DNA of 64,000 nt from DTU019 sp050949825 (GTDB lineage: Bacteria; Bacillota; Syntrophomonadia; Syntrophomonadales; Syntrophomonadaceae), in contig JBMNGL010000006.1 of the NCBI GenBank assembly GCA_050949825.1, positions 1-64,000 on the forward strand, written 5' to 3'. Position 1 is the stretch's first letter; every line of letters begins with the position of its first letter. Shown here in pieces: positions 42,896 to 51,924 of the stretch. The notes beneath the pieces are model-generated. The model worked only from the letters and a program-made list of their open reading frames with translations, was not told the origin of the DNA and searched no databases. Both the position numbers and the translations under genes were made by a program.

Positions 42896-44411
42896 GGAAT
42901 TCGCTTCCTGTCACAAAGATATATTCAATGTCTGCCACCCGGATGCAATCACCATTGCAAAGAGGAGTAACCTTATTGGGAATTAAGGCCTTGCCATTAA
43001 GATAGGTCTTATTCTTTGAATCCAGGTCTTTAAGCCCCCACCCGTTCTCGCCTGACACAATGGAGCAATGCACCCTGGACACCCCGCTGGCTTGTTCAAC
43101 AAGTTGAACCGCCTGTGGATTACGGCCTATCGTGAAGGTCGTACCGCGAACCGGAATACGTTCGATTCTCCCTCCCCGGTTGACTTCCAGCCAGGCTTGA
43201 ATCCGGGTAACATTACCGATATCCATAGTGCTGCGATGGAGCAGTTCGGTTTCATCTTTGCTTCCCAGCAGGCTGGTCTTGTCTCTTAAACCCTGGTAAT
43301 AGTCCTGGTTTGGAGCTGCTGACGCTTCACCCGCAGCCATAGGAGGAGCAATTGTAGAAGCTGGGGTAACTATCGCAGCCGGGGCTGATTTCATCTTTTT
43401 GCCCTTCTGCTTGACAGACGGGATGGGAGCAGCCGCAGATTCAGGATCTGATTCAACGGCCGGCCTCCATAATGTAAACAGGAGGTACACGGCATCCGCA
43501 ACCAGTAAGCTCAAACCGATACTCAGGTAGAGGAAGCCTTCCTGGGGGTAAGTTGTATAGGTTTTCCAGATAAATGCCACTACTACAAAAGCGATACAGG
43601 CGATGATTACCCGGGTGCGCTCAGAAAGCTCCCCGGTGCTTTTCCCGGTAGGCGTCTGGCGGTTGGCCTGAGGCGGTTTTTGCCGGGAGACTTTTGATTG
43701 TTGCGGGGGGTCGGGAGGCTGTGGAGGGAGGACGGATGCCCGGGGGGCAGGTTGGTCATGGCTGGCAGCCACCTCTGCCTTAACCTGATTCTGTTGTGGA
43801 AAAACCGGTGCAGCCCCAGCCATCGTATTATAATAGCTGCTCAGGAATTGCTTGAATGAGCGGGCATTAAACCCATCCCGTCGGTCCTGCAGCCATGCCA
43901 GGATGCGGTTTAGTTCCTGGCGGTCCATATTGCCCGCTGCCGCCCCCATATCCTGCACCAGTTTGACCATACTATTGTATAAGCGTTTATGGCCGGGATT
44001 CTGTAAAGGCACATATACTAGATAGACGTCGCTGATGTCGTTGCCGATAAAAATATAATTGCTTTCCAGCAGGTAATTGTCTTCAGTAAGCATATACTCC
44101 GCACTGTTTTCGATTGCAGAGAGCAAATTGAGCAGTACTTGGGTAAACTCGTCCTTTTTCAAACCTCGTCCACGGATGATATTGGCCAGAGCCCTCTTGC
44201 CGCTGATGTCGTAGCATAACCTGCTCTGCAGGTCAAACTCCTCGATTTCCATTTGCAGGTGCCGGGGGATAAGGTTTGATTGCAACATATTGACCTGGAT
44301 AGGGTTGAGTTCTTCCCGCACCAGCCCGCCTTCCCGACTGATAAGCAAATAATAGCCATTATGGTCCACAAAATCACAACTGAGCTCACGACCCACTTCC
44401 ACTGGAGACAC
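42888..44411 (-). CDS. DUF6382/FHA-domain membrane protein
   Basis: A 507-residue protein. The N-terminal 200 residues form a conserved module (DUF6382-like) seen in Firmicute tad loci. A Pro/Gln-rich linker follows, then two membrane helices at about 270-310 (VIIACIAFVVVAFIW, LYLSIGLSLLVADAVYLLF), and a C-terminal FHA domain (FTIGRNPQAVQLVEQASGVSRVHCSIV, LKDLDSKNKTYLNGKAL). FHA binds phosphothreonine, linking this protein to the kinase and phosphatase nearby. Start probably a GTG. Confidence 0.82.
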   Translation of the reverse strand: MSPVEVGRELSCDFVDHNGYYLLISREGGLVREELNPIQVNMLQSNLIPRHLQMEIEEFDLQSRLCYDISGKRALANIIRGRGLKKDEFTQVLLNLLSAIENSAEYMLTEDNYLLESNYIFIGNDISDVYLVYVPLQNPGHKRLYNSMVKLVQDMGAAAGNMDRQELNRILAWLQDRRDGFNARSFKQFLSSYYNTMAGAAPVFPQQNQVKAEVAASHDQPAPRASVLPPQPPDPPQQSKVSRQKPPQANRQTPTGKSTGELSERTRVIIACIAFVVVAFIWKTYTTYPQEGFLYLSIGLSLLVADAVYLLFTLWRPAVESDPESAAAPIPSVKQKGKKMKSAPAAIVTPASTIAPPMAAGEASAAPNQDYYQGLRDKTSLLGSKDETELLHRSTMDIGNVTRIQAWLEVNRGGRIERIPVRGTTFTIGRNPQAVQLVEQASGVSRVHCSIVSGENGWGLKDLDSKNKTYLNGKALIPNKVTPLCNGDCIRVADIEYIFVTGSEFHG

Positions 44412-44423
44412 ACTCCTCTCAAT

Positions 44424-44942
44424 CTATAATACTAAAGGCGCTATATAGGCCAGGATCGCACCTGGAATAACCGCATACATAAAAGGGAAGCGAAAGGCGT
44501 CTCCCTCCTTGATCCCTGCCAGAATCCTGATCTTTCCCAGGGTAAAAAACAGCACCAGCCAGGCCCACACACGTTTTATGCGCTTAATAAATTCCCCCCG
44601 GTAGAACATCAAGACTATGCCGATTAAGGCTGCCGCCAGCAAGGAGTACATGGCCACCGTCAGCGTATACCAGGGGCCAGTCAGGGCGCCAATGGCAGAG
44701 AACAATTTGACATCTCCGGCGCCGACACCGCCCAGCAGATAAAGGGCCATTAACAAGGCAAATCCGGTACCCAACCCCTGGAGTGAAAACATTAAACCGG
44801 GAATACCCATCAGTATGTAATTTAACAATAGCCCTATTATCAACGCCGCCACATTCAGGTTGTTTGGAATCCGGGAGCTTTTGGCATCGTAATAGAGGGC
44901 TCCTAAAAGAAATACCGCCAGGATCAAATAGCGAGCGACCAT
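44424..44942 (-). CDS. tadV: Tad prepilin peptidase (TadV/CpaA)
   Basis: A 172-residue A24 peptidase lacking the N-terminal Cys domain of PilD. Catalytic Asp residues are in YYDAKSSRIPNNLN and GGVGAGDVKLFSAIGAL. About six hydrophobic helices. It cleaves the Flp pilin encoded at 48312 and perhaps the TadE-like proteins. Thirteen bases upstream of the FHA gene. Confidence 0.92.
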   Translation of the reverse strand: MVARYLILAVFLLGALYYDAKSSRIPNNLNVAALIIGLLLNYILMGIPGLMFSLQGLGTGFALLMALYLLGGVGAGDVKLFSAIGALTGPWYTLTVAMYSLLAAALIGIVLMFYRGEFIKRIKRVWAWLVLFFTLGKIRILAGIKEGDAFRFPFMYAVIPGAILAYIAPLVL

Positions 44943-44958
44943 TTACAACCTCCAACGC

Positions 44959-45798
44959 CTAGTTATGCTGGGGCCAACAGATTTTACATCTCACATATCC
45001 GGCTTCAATAGCCTCGGTTTCGCTTCTCCAACCTAGCAGATTAGGTTCTTTGATGCTGCGCACCCCGATGCACTTGTTGTTGCCGATGATATGGTATTTG
45101 TTGCTGTTGATTGAACCAATAAATTGCATTGGTTTCTTTTCTTCTGCTGCGCCCCGGTCGTAATTGGTAAACTGGTTCCACAGCTTCTCAGCCGCCTGGG
45201 CGCGGAGAATTAGATCGGGTTTAAAAAAGGGTACCACCATTTTATAGTGATATTGGGCCTCGATGCCCAGAAACTCATTATTGAACATAACCCTGGAGAC
45301 GGTGAGGTTGGCTGGATCAAGTATTTTGGTGTCAGCATAGGCTTCCACTACCGGTTCAGCCGCCGCACAGGCCAGTGAATCAATGAATTGCTTTATCGCC
45401 TGTTCAATAGGCCCAGTAATGTTCAGGTTTATACCTACCGACTGCACCAGGGATTCAGCCTCTTTCACATCGCTCCAAACCTGACCGGCGCTGTCTACAG
45501 ACTCCAGGAATGCCTTTCCCCATTCAGTCTCTCCGGCAGCATCAACCAAATCAGCCTGTATGACGTAGGCGGGATAAGCGTGGGTTGCCAATTGCTTGAC
45601 GGTTTCGTTTACCGCCCCTTGCAAGGCCATCTGCAGCATGGCCACCTTTACCATGGCAATCATAACCAGCAGAAAGGCCACAAAGAAGGGCATAACAATC
45701 GCCGCCTCCAAGGTAATACTGGCCTTGTCTGCACTGCCTCTGCGGCTTAAGCGGCTTATTATCTTAGTAATACATGGCTGCCTGTCTGGTAATAACAT
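44959..45798 (-). CDS. TadE-like pseudopilin with C-terminal Ada-type zinc motif
   Basis: A 279-residue protein. Near residue 25 comes the TadE segment DKASITLEAAIVMPFFVAFLLVMIAMVKV, a short basic leader plus one membrane helix with the pseudopilin Glu. The last 50 residues (INSNKYHIIGNNKCIGVRSI and EAIEAGYVRCKICWPQH) match the small Cys-rich zinc-binding motif of Ada N-termini and of many secreted nucleases. Such a tail on a TadE protein is unusual. Overlaps the upstream TadG-like gene. Confidence 0.78.
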   Translation of the reverse strand: MLLPDRQPCITKIISRLSRRGSADKASITLEAAIVMPFFVAFLLVMIAMVKVAMLQMALQGAVNETVKQLATHAYPAYVIQADLVDAAGETEWGKAFLESVDSAGQVWSDVKEAESLVQSVGINLNITGPIEQAIKQFIDSLACAAAEPVVEAYADTKILDPANLTVSRVMFNNEFLGIEAQYHYKMVVPFFKPDLILRAQAAEKLWNQFTNYDRGAAEEKKPMQFIGSINSNKYHIIGNNKCIGVRSIKEPNLLGWRSETEAIEAGYVRCKICWPQHN

Positions 45799-47623
45799 AC
45801 CGATCCCCCTGTATTTTCCCCGCAGCCTGCAAAGGCCGTGTAATAAACCAGAGTTTTAAAGAAGTGCTCGCCGCACCTTCTGCGTATGCCGGCGTTTTTG
45901 TCAAGTCCTGCCCGGTGTTGGTATGAACCAGGGCCTGCAGGCGTTTAATCTTGGTGGTATTGTCCGTGCCCAGCATAAAGAGGCGCAGGTAATCCTTATA
46001 TGACAACATCAGCTTGCATTTGGGACTGGGGTATAGGGCTACCTTCTTGCCGCTGAGCAACTGCCGTTCATCCTCGGCTCCCATAATGGCGCCATAGGAG
46101 GCAGCGGCAATGAGAATCAATTTGGGGTCCACCAGGTAATTGAAGAGCCTTAGCCCATAGGAAAATCGCACCCCAAAACGTATCAAATAGATGGCTGAAC
46201 CGGCGGCTATGGTATTGGCCTTGGCGGCAGGCAGGCCATAGAGAACAAACTCGGCCTCCTCGTTGCCCAATTTAGCGCGGTTGCGCACCTGGGAAAGCCG
46301 GTCCTTTCCTCCATTGTCGGTAGTAAAACAGTTGAAATGGAGCAACACATATTCATTGATCCACAGCTCATCGCGGCAGCCAGTCAACATGGAACTGAGT
46401 TGGGTGAGAACATCCAGTGTCTTTATTGATGCCTGGCCGGCGGCGGATTCCTTATTGCTGTCCAGAAAGGTTCGCTGGGAAGCTGCCTGTCCATAGACAT
46501 TTTCAGCTAACAATGAGGCCTGGCGGAATTCCTCGGAAGAAGTAATAATCTTCGCCAGCTGATCAGCAATTTCGTCTACTTTACCGGGATCCACATCCGG
46601 CAATCCGCCGGCTTTTTCCCGCCCTGCCTGAGCTGCATCGGTGCCATCGAAATTGGCGGCCCGGCGGGCCTCCTCCTCAATGTCGCGGCGATTCAACAAT
46701 CCCTCGATAGTGCTTATATCACTGCTGAATAAGCGGCTCTTGGCGCATAGTGAGGCTAACTGGTCCAATTCACGTTGATATTCAGTAAAAAATTCATTCT
46801 GCAGTACCAGTTTCTCGGGTTGATCGCTATATTCGATCAGGAGTTGGTAGTTGCTATTGATAATATTGGCCAGGTTCTCATTGGCGGTCCGGGCGGTCTG
46901 CAAAAGCTGCCCACACCTGGATAAATCCCTTTGCAGGGCTTCAATCTTTTGTCTTCTGGCCTCCTCATGGTCCGACTGTTCCTCAGGGGTGGGCGGGGGA
47001 GTGCTTAAAGCCCAATCTATATCTGAATTGGCGATCCTTTTCAATTTATCGCCGATTTCATGAACCAGGGGGTTTAATTTGGTGAGACCGGCCTCTCGAT
47101 TCTTGCGGCATTCCGATACCTGTCCCGTGATATTCATGAAAACCTGGTCATTCTCCATATCTTTCTTTAAGGCTTCAACTTCACCCTGTTCTTTTAAAAT
47201 ATCCACAAACAATTGTATAGGCGCTTTAAACTTCATCTCCTCCAGAATCTGCTGTTCAAAAACAGCGGGATTGGAAAGCATCCCATCAGGCGGGAAGGCA
47301 ACCGCAGTTTGCGAATTCATGATCAAATCCAGGTAATGCCAGTATTCATCCCCTTCGGGAGGCAGGTTTCCTGCGACTGCGGTAGTAAAGGCATCCTGCG
47401 CTTTGCTGCTGTCCAGTCCGAACAGACCATAATCGAGCAAAGCAGGATAATAACCGGCCAGAACGGAACGAACTCCAGCCTGTGCAGCATTCTCGGTCTG
47501 TTTGCTGGCCGCCAGGATACGGGCATAGTCGATCAATACTGCATTGAACATGAATAAGGCTACGATTACAATGGCAAAATATACAGTAATTACTCCGTCA
47601 TCGCGCCGAAAAAAATGCAGCAT
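45764..47623 (-). CDS. TadG-like DUF5702 pilus-assembly protein
   Basis: About 619 residues from the ATG at 47623 (GGAGGAGATGAT upstream). One N-terminal helix (GVITVYFAIVIVALFMFNAVLIDYARI) with the class-typical pattern is followed by a large, mainly helical and coiled-coil extracytoplasmic region with many Glu, Gln and Arg. The context between two TadE-like genes marks it as the large minor pseudopilin of a Firmicute tad locus. Confidence 0.75.
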   Translation of the reverse strand: MLHFFRRDDGVITVYFAIVIVALFMFNAVLIDYARILAASKQTENAAQAGVRSVLAGYYPALLDYGLFGLDSSKAQDAFTTAVAGNLPPEGDEYWHYLDLIMNSQTAVAFPPDGMLSNPAVFEQQILEEMKFKAPIQLFVDILKEQGEVEALKKDMENDQVFMNITGQVSECRKNREAGLTKLNPLVHEIGDKLKRIANSDIDWALSTPPPTPEEQSDHEEARRQKIEALQRDLSRCGQLLQTARTANENLANIINSNYQLLIEYSDQPEKLVLQNEFFTEYQRELDQLASLCAKSRLFSSDISTIEGLLNRRDIEEEARRAANFDGTDAAQAGREKAGGLPDVDPGKVDEIADQLAKIITSSEEFRQASLLAENVYGQAASQRTFLDSNKESAAGQASIKTLDVLTQLSSMLTGCRDELWINEYVLLHFNCFTTDNGGKDRLSQVRNRAKLGNEEAEFVLYGLPAAKANTIAAGSAIYLIRFGVRFSYGLRLFNYLVDPKLILIAAASYGAIMGAEDERQLLSGKKVALYPSPKCKLMLSYKDYLRLFMLGTDNTTKIKRLQALVHTNTGQDLTKTPAYAEGAASTSLKLWFITRPLQAAGKIQGDRYVITRQAAMYY

Positions 47624-47653
47624 ATCATCTCCTCCTTCCCGTGATGTCAAGGC

Positions 47654-48325
47654 TTACCTGCGTTTTGACTCGGCTGTGACCTTGCTCATCAAATCCTTCA
47701 TCCCGCTGCCATCTTCAAGCTGTGTTTTCACCGTGGGCAAATAGTAATAGAGCAAATCAAAGCTGCGCATGAACTCTACCGGATCGGTTACCATAGTATT
47801 GGTGTCCGCCTGTGCCCTGCCGTTGGGGCCATACATATGGGGAAAAAGCTCCGGAGTAGGGACATTTTTATACATGCCCACCCGCACGGTCCGGGAAAGC
47901 AGTCTGTTCTCATACTTCGCATAAGCTGAGGCATTGTAATGCACCGTAGCAATAGCCCGGTTTATTTTGTAATCGGGCAGGCTTCCGGGAAGGCCAAAGA
48001 CGCCGTCTCTTAAAGTCCTCCAGTATAGGCCGTCATTATTGATTCCAGTCTGGTTAATGCCATTCATATCAATGCTGCCGGTGACTGGATCGCGGTGGCT
48101 GTTATTCCAGGTGAATGCGGCTCGATCCGCTGCCAAACTGGCCATTCCATAGCAGTATATGTTCATGTAAATATATACCGCGAAGAAAACCAGGGCCATG
48201 GTGACAATCAGAATAATGGGAAATACCAGGGAAGCTTCCAGGGTGAAGCTCCCCTTTTCATCCAGACATTTATGCCACCAGGCGGCAATTTGCTCCGGCA
48301 ATTGCCTTTTCTTAATTAAAAGCAT
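47654..48325 (-). CDS. TadE-family pseudopilin
   Basis: A 223-residue protein with the TadE signature DEKGSFTLEASLVFPIILIVTMALVFFAVYI near residue 22 and an extracytoplasmic domain. The Gly-Ser before FTLEA fits a prepilin cleavage site with Glu at +5. Its ATG overlaps the end of the Flp pilin gene. Confidence 0.82.
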   Translation of the reverse strand: MLLIKKRQLPEQIAAWWHKCLDEKGSFTLEASLVFPIILIVTMALVFFAVYIYMNIYCYGMASLAADRAAFTWNNSHRDPVTGSIDMNGINQTGINNDGLYWRTLRDGVFGLPGSLPDYKINRAIATVHYNASAYAKYENRLLSRTVRVGMYKNVPTPELFPHMYGPNGRAQADTNTMVTDPVEFMRSFDLLYYYLPTVKTQLEDGSGMKDLMSKVTAESKRR

Positions 48326-48488
48326 CTTGGGTTTTGTTTTCTCCCTGATCCAATAAATTGCCTACCCAGATTTTCAGGCGGTCCTTAAACATCAAAGCAA
48401 CCACGATTAATGCTGCAGCTATGAGGATAACCTCCAGGGTGCCCATACCTTCTTCGTCTTGCCAGAATCCTTTGATCGCGTCCAACAT
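48312..48488 (-). CDS. flp: Flp-type IVb pilin
   Basis: A 58-residue pilin. The N-terminus MLDAIKGFWQDEEGMG is followed by TLEVILIAAALIVVALMF and a short charged tail. Cleavage after Gly14 would leave Met-Gly-Thr-Leu-Glu with Glu at +5, the type IVb rule. The ribosome site is AGGAGGG. It lies between tadC and the TadE gene and is the likely major subunit of the pilus fibre. Confidence 0.85.
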   Translation of the reverse strand: MLDAIKGFWQDEEGMGTLEVILIAAALIVVALMFKDRLKIWVGNLLDQGENKTQDAFN

Positions 48489-48548
48489 CAATTGTTTCCC
48501 TCCTATCGCAATATGTCCGGGGACAGTCCCCGGACTTTTCCGGTCCGA

Positions 48549-49442
48549 TTACATGGACATAGTGGCGGGTGCGCCGACAATAATCATCACTACAATGAGG
48601 ATAATCACCATGGGAAAAACCATCTTGGATGAGGCTTCCTCCCCCAGAATCCTGGCTACGGCAATCCTTTTGTCCCACAATTCGCGAGCCAGTTCCCGCA
48701 GGGATACCACAAAATCACCACCACCCTTCCGGTAGTTTAATAGCATGGTAGTCACTAAAACCGACACCTCGTGCACCGCACAGCGTTTGCTTAAATCCTG
48801 TAAAGCTTCGGCAAAGGAGCGATTGTTGCGCATTTCGTTAACAACCTGCTGCAGTTCCACATAGAGGGGGTTGAGCACCGCCTCTTTTTCCTGTTCAGCC
48901 CGCAAGGCCTTGCTCTCCACCGCTCGGAGCATGGCTTCCTGCACCGTCTCCCCGGCATTTACGAGCAGGATGATTTTGTTTAAAAACTCGGGTAATTCCA
49001 TGACAATCGCTTGTTCGCGCTGCTTTATCTTCTTGTCTAAATCCATATACAGCCCATAAGCAGCTACAGGACCTACCAGCAGTCCAGCGGCGATCCCTGC
49101 CAGCCCTCCATCAGCCATCACAACAATCACACTGACTACAACCGGCATCAATAAGATGGCAGCTATGGCCTGGGCCAGGAACATGCGGGTGTAATCCATA
49201 GCCCGGGTGATCCCATGCAAGCGGATGATCTTTTCATGCACCTGCTGCAGAACCGGCCCCAGGCGAGTCTCGATCTTGGCGGCATCCATCAGGTACAACC
49301 CCGCAGGAGCCAGGAAGGTCAATTGAAAGGTCTCCCCATAGGTCTTTACGAATTCCCGGTAAGACCGGTTTCGTGCCCCCAACAGCGCCACAAGCACGAC
49401 CAGTATTATTTCAACGAACAGAACAATATGTGCTGCGGTCAT
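48549..49442 (-). CDS. tadC: Tad pilus inner-membrane protein TadC
   Basis: A 297-residue type II secretion F-domain protein with three or more membrane helices (IVLFVEIILVVLVALLGA, AAILLMPVVVSVIVVMADGG, VIILIVVMIIVGA) and the cytoplasmic GSPII_F segment LPEFLNKIILLVNAGETVQEAMLRAV. It forms the platform with TadB for the TadA ATPase. Confidence 0.92.
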   Translation of the reverse strand: MTAAHIVLFVEIILVVLVALLGARNRSYREFVKTYGETFQLTFLAPAGLYLMDAAKIETRLGPVLQQVHEKIIRLHGITRAMDYTRMFLAQAIAAILLMPVVVSVIVVMADGGLAGIAAGLLVGPVAAYGLYMDLDKKIKQREQAIVMELPEFLNKIILLVNAGETVQEAMLRAVESKALRAEQEKEAVLNPLYVELQQVVNEMRNNRSFAEALQDLSKRCAVHEVSVLVTTMLLNYRKGGGDFVVSLRELARELWDKRIAVARILGEEASSKMVFPMVIILIVVMIIVGAPATMSM

Positions 49443-49446
49443 ATGA

Positions 49447-50346
49447 TCACACCCTTATATCCATTATTTTATTGAGGCCCCAAAAGGCCACACCCATTAC
49501 GATCAGGCTGACTGTCATTATTACGGTCCCCTTGCCGGGTATAAACAGCGGTCCCATATAATCAGGCGAACTCCAGCTCATCATGGCTACCATAGCGATC
49601 GGCGCTACCATCATCGCTTTGGCTTCAAAACGCTTTTGTGCCAGCAGGACCTTGATATCCTGCTGCACCTGTAATTTATCCCCAATGATGCCTGAAGTAC
49701 GACGAATCACCTCAGCCAAATTGCCTCCGGTGCGCTTGCAGATCACAAAGACATCCACAAAGTTGCTGATATCTTCCAATCCGGAACGCCGGCCAAAATC
49801 CGCCAGGGCTTCTTCGATCTGCACCCCGTTGTCGATTTTGTTGTTGATGGCCGCGAATTCCTGAATGATGTAAGTGCGGGGATCGGTGTATAAAAGCCTC
49901 AAATCATCTGCAACCTCTTTGAAGGCATTTTCCACCGATTTGCCTGCTGATAGTGAAGAGGACAATGAAGACAGAGCTTGTTTAAACTGCAGTGAAAGTT
50001 GATCCTGACGTTTGAGCAGCAGTTCCCGGCTGCGCAGTTTAGGATACCAAAAGGCCACTAAAGCCACCAACAACGAAATAATAATATTCTGATAGAAAAT
50101 ATATCCGACCGTAAATAAGACCAGGGCCGCCAGCAGAATATACATGCATTTCTCCCGGGGTTGCATGACATATACAGAATAATCAAGCAACTCGCCATCT
50201 GCAGGATCTTTAGCATCCGGGGCTCCAGAACGCCGGGGCATCTTCTCCGACTCCCGGGCTTTTTTGCGGTCTGCCAGGCAGAATCCCAGTACGGTGACAA
50301 GCACGGCCACTACTGCTGCAATAAAAATTTTCATTACTGTAACCAC
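49447..50346 (-). CDS. tadB: Tad pilus inner-membrane protein TadB
   Basis: A 299-residue platform protein. The N-terminal helix (IFIAAVVAVLVTVLGFCLA), a second pair near 70-95, the F domain LQFKQALSSLSSSLSAGKSVENAFKEVA and RTGGNLAEVIRRTSGIIGDK, and C-terminal helices are as in TadB. It lies 4 bases before tadC and 8 bases after tadA. Confidence 0.92.
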   Translation of the reverse strand: MVTVMKIFIAAVVAVLVTVLGFCLADRKKARESEKMPRRSGAPDAKDPADGELLDYSVYVMQPREKCMYILLAALVLFTVGYIFYQNIIISLLVALVAFWYPKLRSRELLLKRQDQLSLQFKQALSSLSSSLSAGKSVENAFKEVADDLRLLYTDPRTYIIQEFAAINNKIDNGVQIEEALADFGRRSGLEDISNFVDVFVICKRTGGNLAEVIRRTSGIIGDKLQVQQDIKVLLAQKRFEAKAMMVAPIAMVAMMSWSSPDYMGPLFIPGKGTVIMTVSLIVMGVAFWGLNKIMDIRV

Positions 50347-50354
50347 CTTTAAAT

Positions 50355-51599
50355 CTATTGCTTAAGACCCCGGTTTAAGTCCTTTATCCCTGCCATCTGA
50401 GCTTTCACCAGATTGTTAAGCAGGTTCCCGGTTGGCATCAGCCGGCCTAGCACCCGGCCCCTGTCATCTTCGCCCTCTTCCACAAAACGATAGAGCGGAT
50501 TCAACTGGTAGTCCCCCTTGGCCATACCGGTCAACTCGCATATCTCCATCACCCTGCGGCTGCGATCACGCAGCCGGGCCAGGTGTATCATTATGTCAAT
50601 TCCGGAGCAGATTTGCTGCCGAATGGCTTCCAAAGGCAGGGGAGAAGCACTTAAAACCATGGTTTCCAGGCGGCTCAACATGTCCGCAATATTGTTGGCA
50701 TGACCGGTGGACAGCGAGCCATCATGGCCGGTGTTCATGGCCTGGAGCATATCCAGGGCTTCGGGTCCCCTGACTTCACCGACAATGATGCGATCCGGCC
50801 TCATGCGCAGCGAAGTCTTTATCAGGTAGCGCATATTTATCTCACCCTTGTCTTCCGTATTGGCATTACGGGTTTCCATACTTACCAGGTTAGGAACGGT
50901 TTTTATCTGCAGTTCGGCCGAATCCTCAATAGTTACGATACGCTGGTCGGCAGGGATGAAATTCGATAAGGCATTGAGAAATGTGGTCTTTCCACAGCCG
51001 GTGCCGCCGCTGATAAAAATATTGTATTTAGCGGTTACCAGCATTTTAAGAAAATCTGCCGCTTCTGCAGATAAAGATCCTATATTGATTAAATCCTGAA
51101 TTGTCAAAGGTTTCTCGGGGAACTTGCGAATGGTCATGGTAGGTCCTTTAAGAGCAATGGGAGGGAGCACCACATTGACACGCGACCCGTCCTGGAGCCG
51201 GGCATCAACTATGGGGGAGGATTCATTAACGATGCGGTTTACTTCTCCCACAATCTTTTGGATGATATCCTCGAGTTTTTTGGGGCTCTCAAACTTTACG
51301 GCAATCTGTTGTATCTCACCATTTCTCTCAATGAATATCTCATCATGGCTGTTAATCATTATTTCTGTAATACTGCTGTCATCAATGAGCGGCTGCAATA
51401 CATCCAAACCGCGAAAAATACTGTAAACAGACCGGACCAGTTGCTTTTTGCGGCTGGCGGTGAGGTATTGTTCAGCAGACAGATTAAATACTTCATCTTC
51501 GATAATGGCCATTAAATCTTCATCGGATATAAAGCGGCTGCTGTCCAGTCGGTTATTGACGCGCTCTTTTAGAGACGCGATTAGTTCATCGTGCCCCAC
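50355..51599 (-). CDS. tadA: Tad pilus ATPase TadA (CpaF)
   Basis: A secretion ATPase of about 414 residues. Walker A is ISGGTGCGKTTFLNALS, the Asp box IVTIEDSAELQI, Walker B DRIIVGEVRGPEALDMLQAMNTGHDGS. The frame can be extended to a TTG at 51650, but those first codons are encoded by the end of a 270-bp MITE. I therefore prefer the GTG at 51599, preceded by GGTGGGGGGG. The MITE may have replaced the original upstream sequence or start context. Confidence 0.9.
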   Translation of the reverse strand: MGHDELIASLKERVNNRLDSSRFISDEDLMAIIEDEVFNLSAEQYLTASRKKQLVRSVYSIFRGLDVLQPLIDDSSITEIMINSHDEIFIERNGEIQQIAVKFESPKKLEDIIQKIVGEVNRIVNESSPIVDARLQDGSRVNVVLPPIALKGPTMTIRKFPEKPLTIQDLINIGSLSAEAADFLKMLVTAKYNIFISGGTGCGKTTFLNALSNFIPADQRIVTIEDSAELQIKTVPNLVSMETRNANTEDKGEINMRYLIKTSLRMRPDRIIVGEVRGPEALDMLQAMNTGHDGSLSTGHANNIADMLSRLETMVLSASPLPLEAIRQQICSGIDIMIHLARLRDRSRRVMEICELTGMAKGDYQLNPLYRFVEEGEDDRGRVLGRLMPTGNLLNNLVKAQMAGIKDLNRGLKQ

Positions 51600-51628
51600 T
51601 CTGGTCCCCCCCACCAAGATATATCTAT

Positions 51629-51898
51629 GATTCCACTGCAAAAACCCCAAATTACGTTGTTTGAATGTATAAATATGTAGGAGCCGTTAGACGCAGCATG
51701 GTAGCAACACCCTGCGAAGGCGAACGGCGAAAGGGGGCGAGCCCCATGGACGGGGCGAGAGGGCTATTGAACATGGATGTGAATTAGCCCGGTACCCCTT
51801 TCGCCGTGAGACAAGCTGATGGTGTTGCCCATGCGAAGTCTGGCGACGAATATTTATGCATTCAAACCTTGTGAATTATACCTTTTTGCAGTGGAATC
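51629..51898 (+). mobile_element. 270-bp MITE-like element
   Basis: The terminal inverted repeats begin with a perfect 16 bp (GATTCCACTGCAAAAA at the left, complement at the right) and continue imperfectly for at least 50 bp. Inner parts such as GGCGAAAGGGGG and CCCCTTTCGCC also pair. A direct duplication ATCTAT flanks it (51623-51628 and 51899-51904). It has no coding capacity and can fold end to end. It fills the gap between tadZ and tadA. Confidence 0.85.
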
Positions 51899-51924
51899 AT
51901 CTATTATAAAGAAATCAATCTATT

